From the NCBI RefSeq assembly GCF_041102775.1, contig NZ_JBGCUO010000001.1, positions 372,001 through 436,000 on the forward strand: a stretch of 64,000 nucleotides of DNA, read 5' to 3'. Positions 9,801-17,628 of the stretch are shown piece by piece (the stretch's first letter is position 1; each line of letters begins with the position of its first letter). The notes below the pieces were generated by a model that saw only the letters and a list, made by a program, of their open reading frames with translations, made no database searches and was not told where the DNA came from. A program made the position numbers and the translations under genes. Source of the DNA: Alcanivorax sp. REN37 (lineage in GTDB: Bacteria; Pseudomonadota; Gammaproteobacteria; Pseudomonadales; Alcanivoracaceae).

Positions 9801-11169
9801 CCAGTTTGATCCACGGCGTCTTGGCGCTCTTGGTGGCATCCAGTTCCAGCGTGACTTCATCGGTGCGTTTGACGGTGCGCTCGAGCAGACCCTCGTACAC
9901 GTAGCCGATCTGTTCGACATCCAGTGCGCGGTAGGACAGCGTGCGGCCCTGGAATTGCTGGATAGCCTCCAGCAACAACAGCACGGTGCGGTTGTCGATG
10001 GGCAGCGGTGTGGCCGCATCAGTACGCCAGTTCGAGCCCTTGGCCCGGCCTTCGAGGAAAGGGAAACGATCCGGATCGAACAGTGATCCGCCCAGCGCTG
10101 GGAGACGCAGATTCTCGTGTTCGATGCCGCCGAACACGGCGCGGAAGATCGCCAACAGGCGTGACCAGGCGTCCCAGCGGCGCTCGAGGATTTCCTCGGA
10201 TTCCTTGCGCAATTGCATGCGCAAGGTGGAGAGCGCGTAGTTGGCCTCGTAGCGTTCGTCGCCCATTAGAAGCAGGCCACGCTCCTCGGCGGAGAGCAGG
10301 AACACCAAGCGCATCATCACTGTCAGCGCGGCCTCATACAGCTCGGGTTCTTTGACATCGTGCAGGAGCTCTCGATTGCGATCCTGGTCGGCTTTGTCGA
10401 GGGTTTGAATCAAGACTTCGACAGCACGGCGTACCTGCTCGCCGAGGGCGTCGGTGACTTCGTCTTGGAACTTCAGGGAGCGATCGAACAGTGCAGGCAG
10501 TTGTTCGGCTTCATCGACAAAGAAGCGACGAATGCCGAGCAGGTGCACGAAAGCCTGCAGCGTGATGGGTTCTTGGCTCCAGATGCGGGCATACCAACTG
10601 GCAAAGGTGGTGACGGCACCCACTGGTGCATCCACCAGCATCCAGCGCTCGCCGTTGGTCACCAGTCCGAGTCGACAACCCAATGACCGGCACAACTGAA
10701 CCATGCGATCAGCGGGTGTGGCGGCCCAGCCATCTTGCTTCAGGGTGGTATCGAGATCGACATCCTGCGCATAGGTCTGGATCAGCAGCAGTGGCTTGTT
10801 GGCACGCTGTTCATCGATCACCGCAAAATCAGGCGACAGCGTCACACCGTGTTCGGGCAAGCTGGCTTGGAGGTTGGCGGCGCACCAGTCGGCGCGCTTG
10901 AGGACGTCGCCTTTTCCGTCTTCATCGAGTTCGAGACCACGCGACAGCACTTCGTCGATCCAGGCCGCGTGCAGGTCGGCGAACTGCGCATCTTCCAATT
11001 CCAGCGCTTCGCGCCATTCCTCATAGGCTTGGCGCAGGCGTTTGCGCTTGATGCCATCGAGCTCTTCCAGCCCTTGCGGAAAGGCTTCCTTCAGAACGGG
11101 AACGGCGAGGAAAGGGCCGGAGATCTCGATCAACGACAACCAATCATCATGCACGCTGGGAGCACTCAT
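6883..11169 (-). CDS. drmMI: DISARM adenine-specific DNA methyltransferase DrmMI
   Basis: Large N6-adenine methyltransferase of 1,428 residues, the self-marking enzyme of class 1 DISARM. The SAM-binding motif is DPAMGSGAF (about residue 600), followed by VDLNPLAVELAKLSIWL and GDSLLG; the catalytic motif is IGNPPF (about 871). The N-terminal 600 residues are all-alpha-looking and typical of these long Eco57I/PglX-like enzymes; the C-terminal 500 residues should hold target recognition. The start ATG overlaps the drmD stop (ATGA, 11166-11169) and the stop overlaps the next start in the same way. The gene is a mosaic: the segment coding for the region after NPPF (about 7.1-8.6 kb) is clearly AT-rich (21 G+C of 60 at 7741-7800), while the catalytic half is about 60% G+C. 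Confidence 0.9.
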   Translation of the reverse strand: MSAPSVHDDWLSLIEISGPFLAVPVLKEAFPQGLEELDGIKRKRLRQAYEEWREALELEDAQFADLHAAWIDEVLSRGLELDEDGKGDVLKRADWCAANLQASLPEHGVTLSPDFAVIDEQRANKPLLLIQTYAQDVDLDTTLKQDGWAATPADRMVQLCRSLGCRLGLVTNGERWMLVDAPVGAVTTFASWYARIWSQEPITLQAFVHLLGIRRFFVDEAEQLPALFDRSLKFQDEVTDALGEQVRRAVEVLIQTLDKADQDRNRELLHDVKEPELYEAALTVMMRLVFLLSAEERGLLLMGDERYEANYALSTLRMQLRKESEEILERRWDAWSRLLAIFRAVFGGIEHENLRLPALGGSLFDPDRFPFLEGRAKGSNWRTDAATPLPIDNRTVLLLLEAIQQFQGRTLSYRALDVEQIGYVYEGLLERTVKRTDEVTLELDATKSAKTPWIKLAELDSARLDGAARLAELLQERSGSSASRVRNNLAKPVDDTLADRLLTACQGDTKLRDRVKPYAHLLRTDPWGYPLVYPAGAFIVTTGSDRRETGTHYTPKSLTEAIVAETLTPVAYVGPAEGTPREQWTLKSPSELLDLKICDPAMGSGAFLVQACRWLSDRLVEAWSQVEATGKTVSVDGEVLDAGVAKEPLPRDSEARTVIARRLIAERCLYGVDLNPLAVELAKLSIWLVTLAKGRPFGFLDHNLRCGDSLLGIHRLAQLTELSMKPGGKGQQRLFGQNIESAVREAIELRQQLREMPIRDIRDVEAMAQLNTDARRRLEVPESIADAFIAEVFASNSSGATLENVLASLTIKAGQVVDGNWEVLAAMHRRSVALLTTDLPNDKPVRLPFHWPLEFPEVFSGPRVGFDAAIGNPPFLGGLRITETSGAAYGDYLAHAFSGNNKVDLCAFFFKRIFSLLSPLAAMGLLATNTISQGVTRKHGLSDLITSGASVFAARPNFQWPGNASVFVAMINIFNGPWAGRRFIDGQPVEFINDLLVESSGSEEAPRKLSKNAGLCFQGSNPLGEGFFIDEARAKQLIAINAKNADVVKPVLGGKELNQLIDLDFSRWIIDFGEMNLDQVKNYRAPYDHVLIHVKPDRETKDGVKYPRMVYEWWKFWHSRNALYDGIKKKKLKKILVRARVSDYHIIEYLPSNIVYTEQLAVFLLQDWSDFSALQSSFHDVWARRYASSLGNGMRYIPGDCFETFPMPIPTESLAKAGETYWNARAELSKKNRTGLYEIYKQFHNPDCTQPEIAKIRALHQEIDNLLLNSYGFSSIDLEHGFHNVAQSGTEKIRFTMSPKARSFVIQSLIQLNSIEAGALPVSAKQERRSPKKANSASMLGEKSFQASLLDDHSSSECLPKDVANQWGAISTDQILAWLEAHTGWFTKQAILAGCGAATDDWDAAIAELLRDEFIETHADGNRWRAKP

Positions 11170-14100
11170 ACGGCACCTCCCTGAACGGCAGATGCAGGCA
11201 CCAGAAAGATGACGGCGACCGGGAAGGTGCGGTCGTTCAGTTTTGCGTAGCGGGTTTCGATGGCCTCGGCCTCTTGCTGGCGCTCGGCTGGAATGCGGGC
11301 AAGACGCGCCTCCAGTGCGGCGGTGTCGCGCCTGAGCTGTGTTCGTTCGTCTTCAGTGAAGAGCGATAACTGCGCCGGTTGCTGATCTTTTTTCAGCTCG
11401 AGCTGAATGGCTTTTTCAAGCTCATCAAGCACGGTGCCGATGTCGGCCACTTCCTGCTGCTTGCGGGACTGCAGGGTGTTGGTCAGGAACTTGAGCCGGT
11501 CTTTCGACCGGGCATCGATCGACTGCAGGATGGCGCTCTGCGCACGATCGAAACGCACACGGATGGCATCGAACAGCGAATCTGCGGCCGTCAGTGGCTT
11601 GGCCTGATCCAGCCATTGCTGGACTTTGGTGACGCCGTCCTCACGCCGGAACGATTTGTCCCCCAGATAGCCTCCGGCCACCGTCAGCTCTTCGTGGAGG
11701 CGGTGATGGTTGCCGCCAGTGACGACCAGCCTCGAGATGACGACTACGGCGGGGCCATCGATCAGTGCGTCCGGCACCGACCGTACCGTGACGCGATGCA
11801 ACTTCTTCACGTCGTCTTGTGCCCACACCTCGGCGCGCAGCAAGCGCAGGCACATCTGCACCAGTCGGTGGTTGAGGTGAACCAGCACCACGTCGTCACG
11901 CCCGGTGGCGACGGCGTGATCAAATGTGATGGGCCGGATTTGCAGTGTGTGGGGGTGACGCAAGCCTTCGAGGCAGCGCGCCCACGAGCCAGACAGCGCG
12001 GGCATCTTGAACACGGTGCCCGCTGGGGCGTCGGCCAAGGCAAACGGCTCGAGCGGCGGACGGCCTGCCAACTCGAGGCCCGTCTTGACCGCCATGAGGA
12101 TGTGTTCTGGCGTGAGATGGAAATCCTGCTGCGTAGTCAGGAGCCGTTCGTGCAGTTTGGCGACTCGGTCTTTCAGTTCGCGCTCGGCGCGCACGAAGCG
12201 TCTGGCCTTGGCGATCTTGGCTTCAGCCAAACGGGTGTCGAGGTCTTTGAGTGAGCCTTCGATCAGCCCCGACATCTGCGGCGCAATGACCGGATTGACG
12301 CTGCCCATGTCCGCACGCATGGATTCGAGCTTGCGCAGTGCCCGGATGATGTCATCGCCGTGACCACCGATGGTTGCTTTGCCCTGTTCGCCGCCATCGA
12401 CGGGATGCCATATCAATACTTCTTTCTGGCGCTGACCGTGCCGGTCGATACGACCGTTGCGCTGCTCCATCACATTGGGGTTGTACGGGATCTCCAGATG
12501 GATGAGGCAATTACAGTGATTCTGCAAGTCGATACCTTCGGACGCGGCATCGGTAGCCAGCAGAATGCGCACCGCTGAATCCTTGGGCGAGGTCTGGAAG
12601 GCCGCTTTGACTTTCTCGCGCTCGTCCTGCGCCATGCCACCGTGAAGGATGGCCAGTCGATCGCCACCGAAATCGTGGCTGGCCAAGATCTCGTGCATCC
12701 ATTGGTGCGTAGTGCGGTATTCGGTGAACAAGATGACCCGACGATCATTCCACTGACCATCGGTCTTGAGGTTGACCTCAAGCCAGTCGAGGATGGCCTT
12801 GGCCTTGGCATCGACCTGATTCTTGGCCGTCTGCGCCCACGATCGAAGCTCGTTCAGCATCTGTTGCTGGTCTGCTGTCAGTGGCTGTGCCCGACGTGAG
12901 GCTTCCTCGACGGCCTCGGACTGGGCGTTTTCGACCTCTTGGTCGTTGGCGTAATCTTCTTCGACCCGCAGGATGGCTTTGCGCAGAATGCGGTCAGCCA
13001 TCGCATCCTTGTCTTTGCGTTGGCTGCCGTTGGCTAGGCTGGCAATGTGCTTCTCGAGAGTGGATGCGAAAGCGGCGGGAGAAGAAAAGAGCCGTTTCTT
13101 GAGCAACTGGTTGACGAACGATGTACCGAACGCATTGCCGGCCTTTTCGGCATCTTGCTCGCGGCTCGCGCAGTAATCATTCAACTTCTGGTGAATGGCG
13201 CGTTCTTGTGCGGAGTACGAGGCCGGCAACGCTTGCAGCTTGCGCTGCGCATAGAGCGGCTTGCCTTCTGCATCGACCAAGTCGCTCTTGAGGCGGCGGA
13301 TCATCACCTGACTCAACTGCTTTTCATCGGGCAGGATATTGCGGGCGAAACGCTGGTCGTCCAGCAACTCCAGCAGCGATGTGAAGGATTCGGTATAGCC
13401 GTTGTGTGGGGTTGCCGTCAGAAACAGACGATGCTGGAAGTGCGGGCTGATGGAACGGATGAAGTGTGTGCGCTGGCTCTCCAGCGCGTAGTTCACACCG
13501 GCAGCGGGGGCGATATTGTGTGCTTCATCGACAACCAACATGTCGAATTTGCATGGATAGTTGGTGTGCGCAGGCAGAACATCGCGCATGGCGCGCAGTC
13601 CTTCTCCGCTTTTGGCCCAGTCCATGGATGCAATCAGGCGTGGATGCGACGTCCATGGGTTGGCATGGATACCGCGATCTCGGCGCAACTGCTTGATGTA
13701 AGCTGTGTCGACAACCCGGAAATCAAGGCCAAACTTTTCCAGCATTTCGACGCGCCACTTCTCTTGCAGCGATGCCGGGCAGATGATCAGAACGGTGCGG
13801 ACACGATGCCGCAGCAGCATCTCCTGGATGACGAGACCCGCCTCAATGGTCTTGCCCAAGCCGACGTCGTCAGCGATGAGCAGATTGACGCGCGCCATAT
13901 CGATGGCTCGCACCAGTGGGTCGAGCTGGAAGTTCTCAATGCTGACACCGCTGCGGAACGGCGCTTGCAGAAAGCCTCGGTCGGCATTGGTGGCGGCACC
14001 CCAGCGAACTGCATCAAGAAACGCTTCGAGGGTGTTGGAGTCATCTTGGCCAGTAATTGACGGCAGACCTGCGCGCTCAATGATTTGCGCGCCGGGCTCA

Positions 14101-14306
14101 ATCTCCCAGATGACCTCAATCTCCTCACCTAGACCATCCTCGTCGATGGATGAGAGGGTCACCGCATTCTGTTGCGCAGAGGTTGATGTCAGCTTGGATG
14201 AGGCGACTTCGGCAACGACCCACTGGCGCCGCCTGACCTCGACTAACTGCCCAGGCTCTGGGCGGGCCCGGTAGGCCTGGCTATTCTGTGCGTTCGAAAT
14301 TTCCAT
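11166..14306 (-). CDS. drmD: DISARM SNF2-family helicase DrmD
   Basis: SNF2-like superfamily 2 ATPase of 1,046 residues, the protein that defines class 1 DISARM. Motif I is DDVGLGKTIEAGL (about residue 149), motif II is VVDEAHN (about 260), motif III is LFLTATPHNG, and the C-terminal RecA half carries DAASEGIDLQ and RNGRIDRHGQRQ (about 625). It is expected to translocate on duplex DNA and to help distinguish or process unmodified phage DNA; the exact role in DISARM is not settled. It starts with ATG at 14306, 70 bases after the cytosine methyltransferase stop, and overlaps drmMI by 4 bases. Composition is uniform and GC-rich along its length. Confidence 0.9.
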   Translation of the reverse strand: MEISNAQNSQAYRARPEPGQLVEVRRRQWVVAEVASSKLTSTSAQQNAVTLSSIDEDGLGEEIEVIWEIEPGAQIIERAGLPSITGQDDSNTLEAFLDAVRWGAATNADRGFLQAPFRSGVSIENFQLDPLVRAIDMARVNLLIADDVGLGKTIEAGLVIQEMLLRHRVRTVLIICPASLQEKWRVEMLEKFGLDFRVVDTAYIKQLRRDRGIHANPWTSHPRLIASMDWAKSGEGLRAMRDVLPAHTNYPCKFDMLVVDEAHNIAPAAGVNYALESQRTHFIRSISPHFQHRLFLTATPHNGYTESFTSLLELLDDQRFARNILPDEKQLSQVMIRRLKSDLVDAEGKPLYAQRKLQALPASYSAQERAIHQKLNDYCASREQDAEKAGNAFGTSFVNQLLKKRLFSSPAAFASTLEKHIASLANGSQRKDKDAMADRILRKAILRVEEDYANDQEVENAQSEAVEEASRRAQPLTADQQQMLNELRSWAQTAKNQVDAKAKAILDWLEVNLKTDGQWNDRRVILFTEYRTTHQWMHEILASHDFGGDRLAILHGGMAQDEREKVKAAFQTSPKDSAVRILLATDAASEGIDLQNHCNCLIHLEIPYNPNVMEQRNGRIDRHGQRQKEVLIWHPVDGGEQGKATIGGHGDDIIRALRKLESMRADMGSVNPVIAPQMSGLIEGSLKDLDTRLAEAKIAKARRFVRAERELKDRVAKLHERLLTTQQDFHLTPEHILMAVKTGLELAGRPPLEPFALADAPAGTVFKMPALSGSWARCLEGLRHPHTLQIRPITFDHAVATGRDDVVLVHLNHRLVQMCLRLLRAEVWAQDDVKKLHRVTVRSVPDALIDGPAVVVISRLVVTGGNHHRLHEELTVAGGYLGDKSFRREDGVTKVQQWLDQAKPLTAADSLFDAIRVRFDRAQSAILQSIDARSKDRLKFLTNTLQSRKQQEVADIGTVLDELEKAIQLELKKDQQPAQLSLFTEDERTQLRRDTAALEARLARIPAERQQEAEAIETRYAKLNDRTFPVAVIFLVPASAVQGGAV

Positions 14307-14376
14307 GCGGTCTACCGTTTTCCTGTTCTGTGGGTTCTATGCGCCCCAGCAAATAGCCGGGGCGTCATTTATCGGG

Positions 14377-15423
14377 TCATGGTTGTGGCGCAATCTCGGC
14401 AAGATGGGAGTTGATGCTGCGTGCGATCGCGCGACCAAGGTCCACAGGAACGGCATTGCCGATCAGGCGCCCCAGTACTTTGAAGCTCACCTCACCGTCA
14501 TCGGGAATGAACGCGTAGTCACGCGGGAAGCTCTGAATAATTGCCGCTTCCCTCAAGGTGATCGCGCGATCTTGTTCAGGATGCCCAAACCGGCCATTGC
14601 CGAACCCATAGCACTGCGTCGTCATGGTGGGGGCAGGCTTGTCCCACTCCATGCGGCCATAGACGCCGGGGTAGGTCCTGCCGCTTTCTGCGCGATGGCA
14701 GTCAGCGACGAGATGCTCCGGCCAGTCGCGCCACGTGCCGCCAGGCTTCGATACCTTGATGCGTTTGAGATTCTTTTCTGACAAGGTAGATGAAACGTGC
14801 AGCTTGTCTCTCGGTGCTGCTTCACCTGCGCTCAGTGCGCGCAGGCGACCAATCGCCTGCCTCACGGTTTTTGGCTTATCGATAGTAGGTTCGATCATCC
14901 TGATGTCGCCATGCCTTGATGCCAGCAGAACCATGCGGCGGCGAGTTTGTGGCACGCCGTATTGCGAGCTGTCGACGACATCGAACCAGACGTTGTAATC
15001 AAGTCGCTTGAGCGTGTCGACGAAGTCGTGAAACACCTCGTGCTTGGCAACGGTTGGGACGTTCTCCATCGTGATGACATCTGGTCGAGTGCCCTTTGCC
15101 AAACGAGCGAACTCGTACAAAAGCCCCCATTTGCCATCCTTGCCATCCAGCTCATAGCGTTGCGCATAGGTGGAAAAAGGCTGACAAGGAGCACACCCTG
15201 CAAGGATCTTCAAATCAGCATCGCCGAAAAGCTGATCCAACTCATCGGTGGTGACTTTGCTGATATCGCGCTCTACAAATTTGGCGCTGTTGTTAGCCTC
15301 ATAAGGAAAACGGCAGGCAGGGTCCATGTCGATGCCCGCAACGACTGGCACGCCTTCGAGCACGAAGCCATGCGTCAGCCCGCCAGCTCCACAAAACAAA
15401 TCAACACAAGAAATTTTCGTCAT
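14377..15423 (-). CDS. DNA cytosine-5 methyltransferase (DrmMII-like) at the head of the DISARM operon
   Basis: C5-cytosine DNA methyltransferase, 348 residues. All the main motifs are visible: DLFCGAGG (8-15), the catalytic GCAPCQPFS with Cys80, ENVP (120-123), PQTRRRMVLLAS, an AIIQSFP box and GNAVP near the end. The target recognition region between QTRRR and IIQSFP is short. The frame is open to 15489, but the ATG at 15423 begins the conserved MTKISCVDLF and has an AGAGGA ribosome site 8 bases upstream, so I choose it. Class 2 DISARM uses a cytosine methyltransferase (DrmMII) and class 1 an adenine one; here both types sit in one operon. It could also be an independent solitary methylase, but orientation and spacing (66 bases after the regulator, 70 before drmD) argue for co-transcription. 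Confidence 0.87.
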   Translation of the reverse strand: MTKISCVDLFCGAGGLTHGFVLEGVPVVAGIDMDPACRFPYEANNSAKFVERDISKVTTDELDQLFGDADLKILAGCAPCQPFSTYAQRYELDGKDGKWGLLYEFARLAKGTRPDVITMENVPTVAKHEVFHDFVDTLKRLDYNVWFDVVDSSQYGVPQTRRRMVLLASRHGDIRMIEPTIDKPKTVRQAIGRLRALSAGEAAPRDKLHVSSTLSEKNLKRIKVSKPGGTWRDWPEHLVADCHRAESGRTYPGVYGRMEWDKPAPTMTTQCYGFGNGRFGHPEQDRAITLREAAIIQSFPRDYAFIPDDGEVSFKVLGRLIGNAVPVDLGRAIARSINSHLAEIAPQP

Positions 15424-15489
15424 TTCAACAATCCTCTTTTCGTTTCGACCGCAGGATGAGGCGATCGAAACCCGTCGATAGCAAGTCAT

Positions 15490-15702
15490 TCATTCTTTGC
15501 CTCGACCTTCGTTTTCTGCTGCTCCACCAGAGCGCACCCACTCATCGACTTCCTCAGACTTGAACTTCCAAAGTCGACCGATTCGGTGAGCAGGCATGTT
15601 CCGTTTACTGATCCAGGCATAAACGGTGTCCTTGCTCACGCCGAGGTACTCGGCGATCTCTTCGACCGACAACCAGCGATCTGACATGGCAGGGGTTTCC
15701 AT
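15490..15702 (-). CDS. Small excisionase/MerR-type helix-turn-helix protein
   Basis: Short DNA-binding protein of 65-71 residues. The core WLSVEEIAEYLGVSKDTVYAW followed by GRLWKFKSEEVDEW is the classic excisionase-family winged helix-turn-helix. Possible starts are TTG 15705, ATG 15702 and ATG 15687; none has a strong ribosome site and the conserved part begins at the last. It is the first gene of the DISARM transcription unit, 66 bases before the methyltransferase, and a perfect 8-bp inverted repeat lies 55 bases upstream. The likely job is regulation of the operon; a role as an excisionase (recombination directionality factor) for the island is the alternative. Confidence 0.75.
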   Translation of the reverse strand: METPAMSDRWLSVEEIAEYLGVSKDTVYAWISKRNMPAHRIGRLWKFKSEEVDEWVRSGGAAENEGRGKE

Positions 15703-15756
15703 CAAAAGTCGGAATAAGGGCAGCTTCGCAATGATTGCACGGATTATGCTCGCAGT

Positions 15757-15777
15757 AAATCCGAATAGATCGGATTT
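15757..15777 (-). promoter_or_regulatory. Candidate operator of the DISARM operon
   Basis: A perfect inverted repeat AAATCCGA-5 bases-TCGGATTT lies upstream of the helix-turn-helix gene. Reading toward the operon, a TATAAT-like CATAAT follows about 14 bases later, so the palindrome would cover the -35 region. This is the only inverted repeat I see in the operon leader, and it fits a dimeric repressor such as the adjacent small protein. No binding evidence is available. Confidence 0.4.
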
Positions 15778-15851
15778 GGCATGATTGGCTTCGGTTTGAT
15801 GTGATTGACTGCTGAGGTGCAGCTCTGTCCCGGGCGGAGCTCGTCCACTAT

Positions 15852-15977
15852 TTATGTCGACACCAGCGCAATTTCAGCTTCTCGCCGTGCCACCAGCCCC
15901 CGAGGCAGCACCTTCCCGCCGCCATAGACCCAGCGCCGCAGTTCCTGCCCTGCACCAATCCAGTCGCGTTGGTTCAC
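15852..15977 (-). pseudogene. Lysozyme-like C-terminal fragment (prophage remnant)
   Basis: A 41-codon stretch reads RDWIGAGQELRRWVYGGGK, LP, GLVARREAE and ends in TAA. This resembles the C-terminus of phage GH24-type lysozymes (…FLRW..AGG..LPGLVRRR.AE). There is no catalytic N-terminal part in any frame nearby, so it is a leftover. It sits between the DISARM regulator and the lysis cassette on the same strand. The rest of the 15703-16022 interval shows only the operator-like palindrome and no other gene. The assignment rests on a short match. Confidence 0.35.
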
Positions 15978-16022
15978 TCGCAGGCCCCGCGTTGACGTTT
16001 GCAGACCTCCAGCGCCCAGTCG

Positions 16023-16313
16023 CTACTTGATGCTCGTTGTCATCTCATTGACCCACGCCTGCAACGCCCTCAGTTGCTCGGCGCTTTCGTTGCAGGCTTG
16101 GTAGTTGGCCGCGATAGTTCCGGCGACGGCAGAGAGCGCAACGCCTGCGGCGGCCGCATCAGCATCTCGGGCGGTCTCGGGCAGTTCACCGGCGGCGGCA
16201 GCGTCCCGCTGCGCTTGCACGTGGCCCGCGCCCTTGATCCAGCCGAAGCCAATCAGCGCAACAGCCAGAGCAGCGATGGCCAGCCAGCGGTAAGGCCACG
16301 GAATCAGGTTCAT
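16023..16313 (-). CDS. Phage Rz-like spanin/DUF2514-type lysis protein
   Basis: 96-residue protein with one N-terminal transmembrane helix (WLAIAALAVALIGFGWIKG) followed by an Ala- and Gln-rich alpha-helical region (HVQAQRDAAAAGELPETA) and a C-terminal helix. This is the plan of an inner-membrane spanin (Rz) that helps disrupt the outer membrane at the end of phage lysis. The ATG at 16313 overlaps the stop codon of the upstream endolysin remnant (TGA within CCATGA), the usual tight packing of lysis cassettes. It appears intact, but its endolysin partner is not. A plain DUF2514 protein of unknown role is the alternative. Confidence 0.6.
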   Translation of the reverse strand: MNLIPWPYRWLAIAALAVALIGFGWIKGAGHVQAQRDAAAAGELPETARDADAAAAGVALSAVAGTIAANYQACNESAEQLRALQAWVNEMTTSIK

Positions 16314-16781
16314 GGCGTTTCCCCGAGGCATTGGCGGTACTCGGCCTGCCGCCGCGTGGCCAACCCGCCGCACAGCTGCGCATTGGTGGGCAGCGCGCAG
16401 TCCTTACCCTGGAAGAAGCGCCAGCGCAGCAGTTCGGCGCAGGCCCCGGCCTAGTCCTCGGCGTTGAGTTTCCTGACCAGCGTGGATTGGCAGAACGCGC
16501 GGCTGCCGACGTTGTAGGAGAAACTCACCAGCGCGTCGTACTCGTTCTGGGCCAGCGGCACGGTGACGCATTGCTTCAATGCACCCTCAAACTGCTGCAC
16601 ATCGGTGAGTGCCCGGGCCAGCGCCTTCGGCGGCGTGGTGGTGTCGCCCAGCTTCACTCCGGTGGTGGTACCGAACCCGATGGTCGGCACATCGCCCTTG
16701 ACCGGAATCACTGCGCGGTCGGTGTAGCCCTCGTGAAGCACGATGCCGACCAGCGCTGCAGCGGCCGGATCATCGGTGCAT
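16310..16781 (-). pseudogene. Phage endolysin (GH24 lysozyme), disrupted
   Basis: The reading frame encodes a recognisable SAR-type lysozyme: LVGIVLHEGYTD (catalytic Glu in HEGYTD), VPTIGFGTT, LVSFSYNVGSRAFC and LVRKLNAED. A TAG at 16453-16451 then interrupts the frame where relatives have Tyr (NA.DYAGAC). Beyond it the same frame continues AGACAELLRW to a natural stop overlapping the spanin start. At the 5' end no in-frame start exists: the only ATG near the expected place (MIRPLQRW) is out of frame, implying a small deletion. Two independent lesions make this a pseudogene. It follows the holin-like gene and precedes the spanin gene. Confidence 0.8.
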
Positions 16782-16997
16782 CTCCGGCTGCGCGACCAAG
16801 CGGGCGATGGCCGCGCCGATGCTGGCGCTGAAGGCCAACAGCACGAACACGCCACGCGGCAGCACGTCGCCGAACAGCGGCACCACTACTTCCGCCGCCG
16901 TGAAGATGGCGGCGACGATAGACAGTCGGATGCTCCAGGCGCGGCGCGCGATCTTTCGCCAGTCGTCGAGCAGGCAGATCTTGCGGGTGGCCGTCAT
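16770..16997 (-). CDS. Phage holin-like protein (DUF7940 type)
   Basis: 75-residue protein starting MTATRKICLLDDWRKIARR and carrying two hydrophobic segments (RLSIVAAIFTAAEVVVPLFG and GVFVLLAFSASIGAAIARLV), ending VAQPEMHR. The LLDDWRKI..RAWS opening with two membrane helices matches the small phage membrane proteins placed before endolysin genes. The ATG at 16997 has a GGGAGGTG ribosome site. It overlaps the DUF6127 gene stop by 4 bases and runs into the endolysin remnant. A holin role is inferred from position and topology. Confidence 0.65.
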   Translation of the reverse strand: MTATRKICLLDDWRKIARRAWSIRLSIVAAIFTAAEVVVPLFGDVLPRGVFVLLAFSASIGAAIARLVAQPEMHR

Positions 16998-17302
16998 GGC
17001 GCACCTCCCATCAGCTTCAACTTGATAGCGGCCCCCACCAGCAGCGCGGCCAGGATGCCGGTGGTGATGACTTTGACGGTGGTCTGCCACGCCGTGCGAC
17101 GCGCATCACGCCAGGCTTCCAGCAGGTCGCGCAGCTCGCGGATGTCTTTCGCGGCGTGGCCGTTTTCGAGGCCGAGATGGGACAGAACGCGCTCGGCACC
17201 GCGTTCAGCGGCGCGGTCCAGCAGTTCGTCAAAGTCCTCGCGGCGCAGCAAGAGCATGTTCTCCACGAGCGCTGCGGGCGCTTGTTGTTCGGGTTCGGTC
17301 AT
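16994..17302 (-). CDS. DUF6127 phage protein
   Basis: 102-residue protein: LRREDFDELLDRAAERGAERVLSHLGL, then DIRELRDLLEAWRDARRTAWQT, then one C-terminal membrane helix (VITTGILAALLVGAAIKLKL). This is the pattern of a small phage family found next to holins and endolysins. ATG 17302 has a GGAGA site 6 bases upstream; the open frame extends further but without homology. It overlaps the holin-like gene by 4 bases. Function unknown. Confidence 0.65.
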   Translation of the reverse strand: MTEPEQQAPAALVENMLLLRREDFDELLDRAAERGAERVLSHLGLENGHAAKDIRELRDLLEAWRDARRTAWQTTVKVITTGILAALLVGAAIKLKLMGGAP

Positions 17303-17322
17303 TTGTGTTCTCCAGAAATGCA

Positions 17323-17345
17323 AAACCCGCCTCGTGGGCGGGTTC
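17323..17345 (-). terminator. Rho-independent terminator upstream of the lysis genes
   Basis: GAACCCGCCCACGAGGCGGGTTTT read on the minus strand is an 8-bp stem with a CACGA-type loop and a short T run. It lies 20 bases upstream of the DUF6127 gene, so it would have ended a phage gene that is no longer present. Confidence 0.6.
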
Positions 17346-17361
17346 AGTTGGTTGCGGCAGC

Positions 17362-17628
17362 ATGTCGTCCAGCTTGACCGCATTCCGTAGAGCGTTAGAC
17401 CGTACCGGCATCGAGCTACCAGCAGGGCAAGCAAGCCACGCCTTGCGGCATACGTTTGCCAGCCACTTTGTGATGAAGGGGGGAAACATCCTGGTACTGC
17501 AGCGGATACTGGGGCACTCCAGCATCACCATGACGATGCGCTATGCGCACCTGGCGCCGGAGCACTTGCAAGAGGCCGTGAGGCTGTCGCCGCTGGCCGA
17601 TCTCGACACTTCTTCGACACGACAATAA
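17362..17628 (+). pseudogene. Tyrosine recombinase (phage integrase), C-terminal fragment
   Basis: About 88 codons of the catalytic C-terminus survive: AFRRALDRTGIELP, HALRHTFASHF (box II His-x-x-Arg), LQRILGHSSITMT (box II His) and MRYAHLAPEHL with the nucleophile Tyr, ending LDTSSTRQ. The core-binding domain and the first catalytic Arg are missing; upstream is the terminator and the divergent lysis cassette. The last bases of the gene lie inside the 92-bp direct repeat that recurs beside ssrA, consistent with an ssrA-targeting integrase whose 3' end abuts the attachment site. It cannot be active. Confidence 0.8.

Noticed and set aside
342..15423. Class 2 DISARM because of the cytosine methyltransferase
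   Set aside because: SNF2-type drmD and adenine methylase drmMI are present and no drmE is seen, so class 1 with an additional C5 enzyme is the better reading.
1..15705. BREX or type I restriction-modification instead of DISARM
   Set aside because: No pglZ, brxC, HsdR or HsdS features; drmA/drmB/drmD/drmMI signatures fit DISARM.
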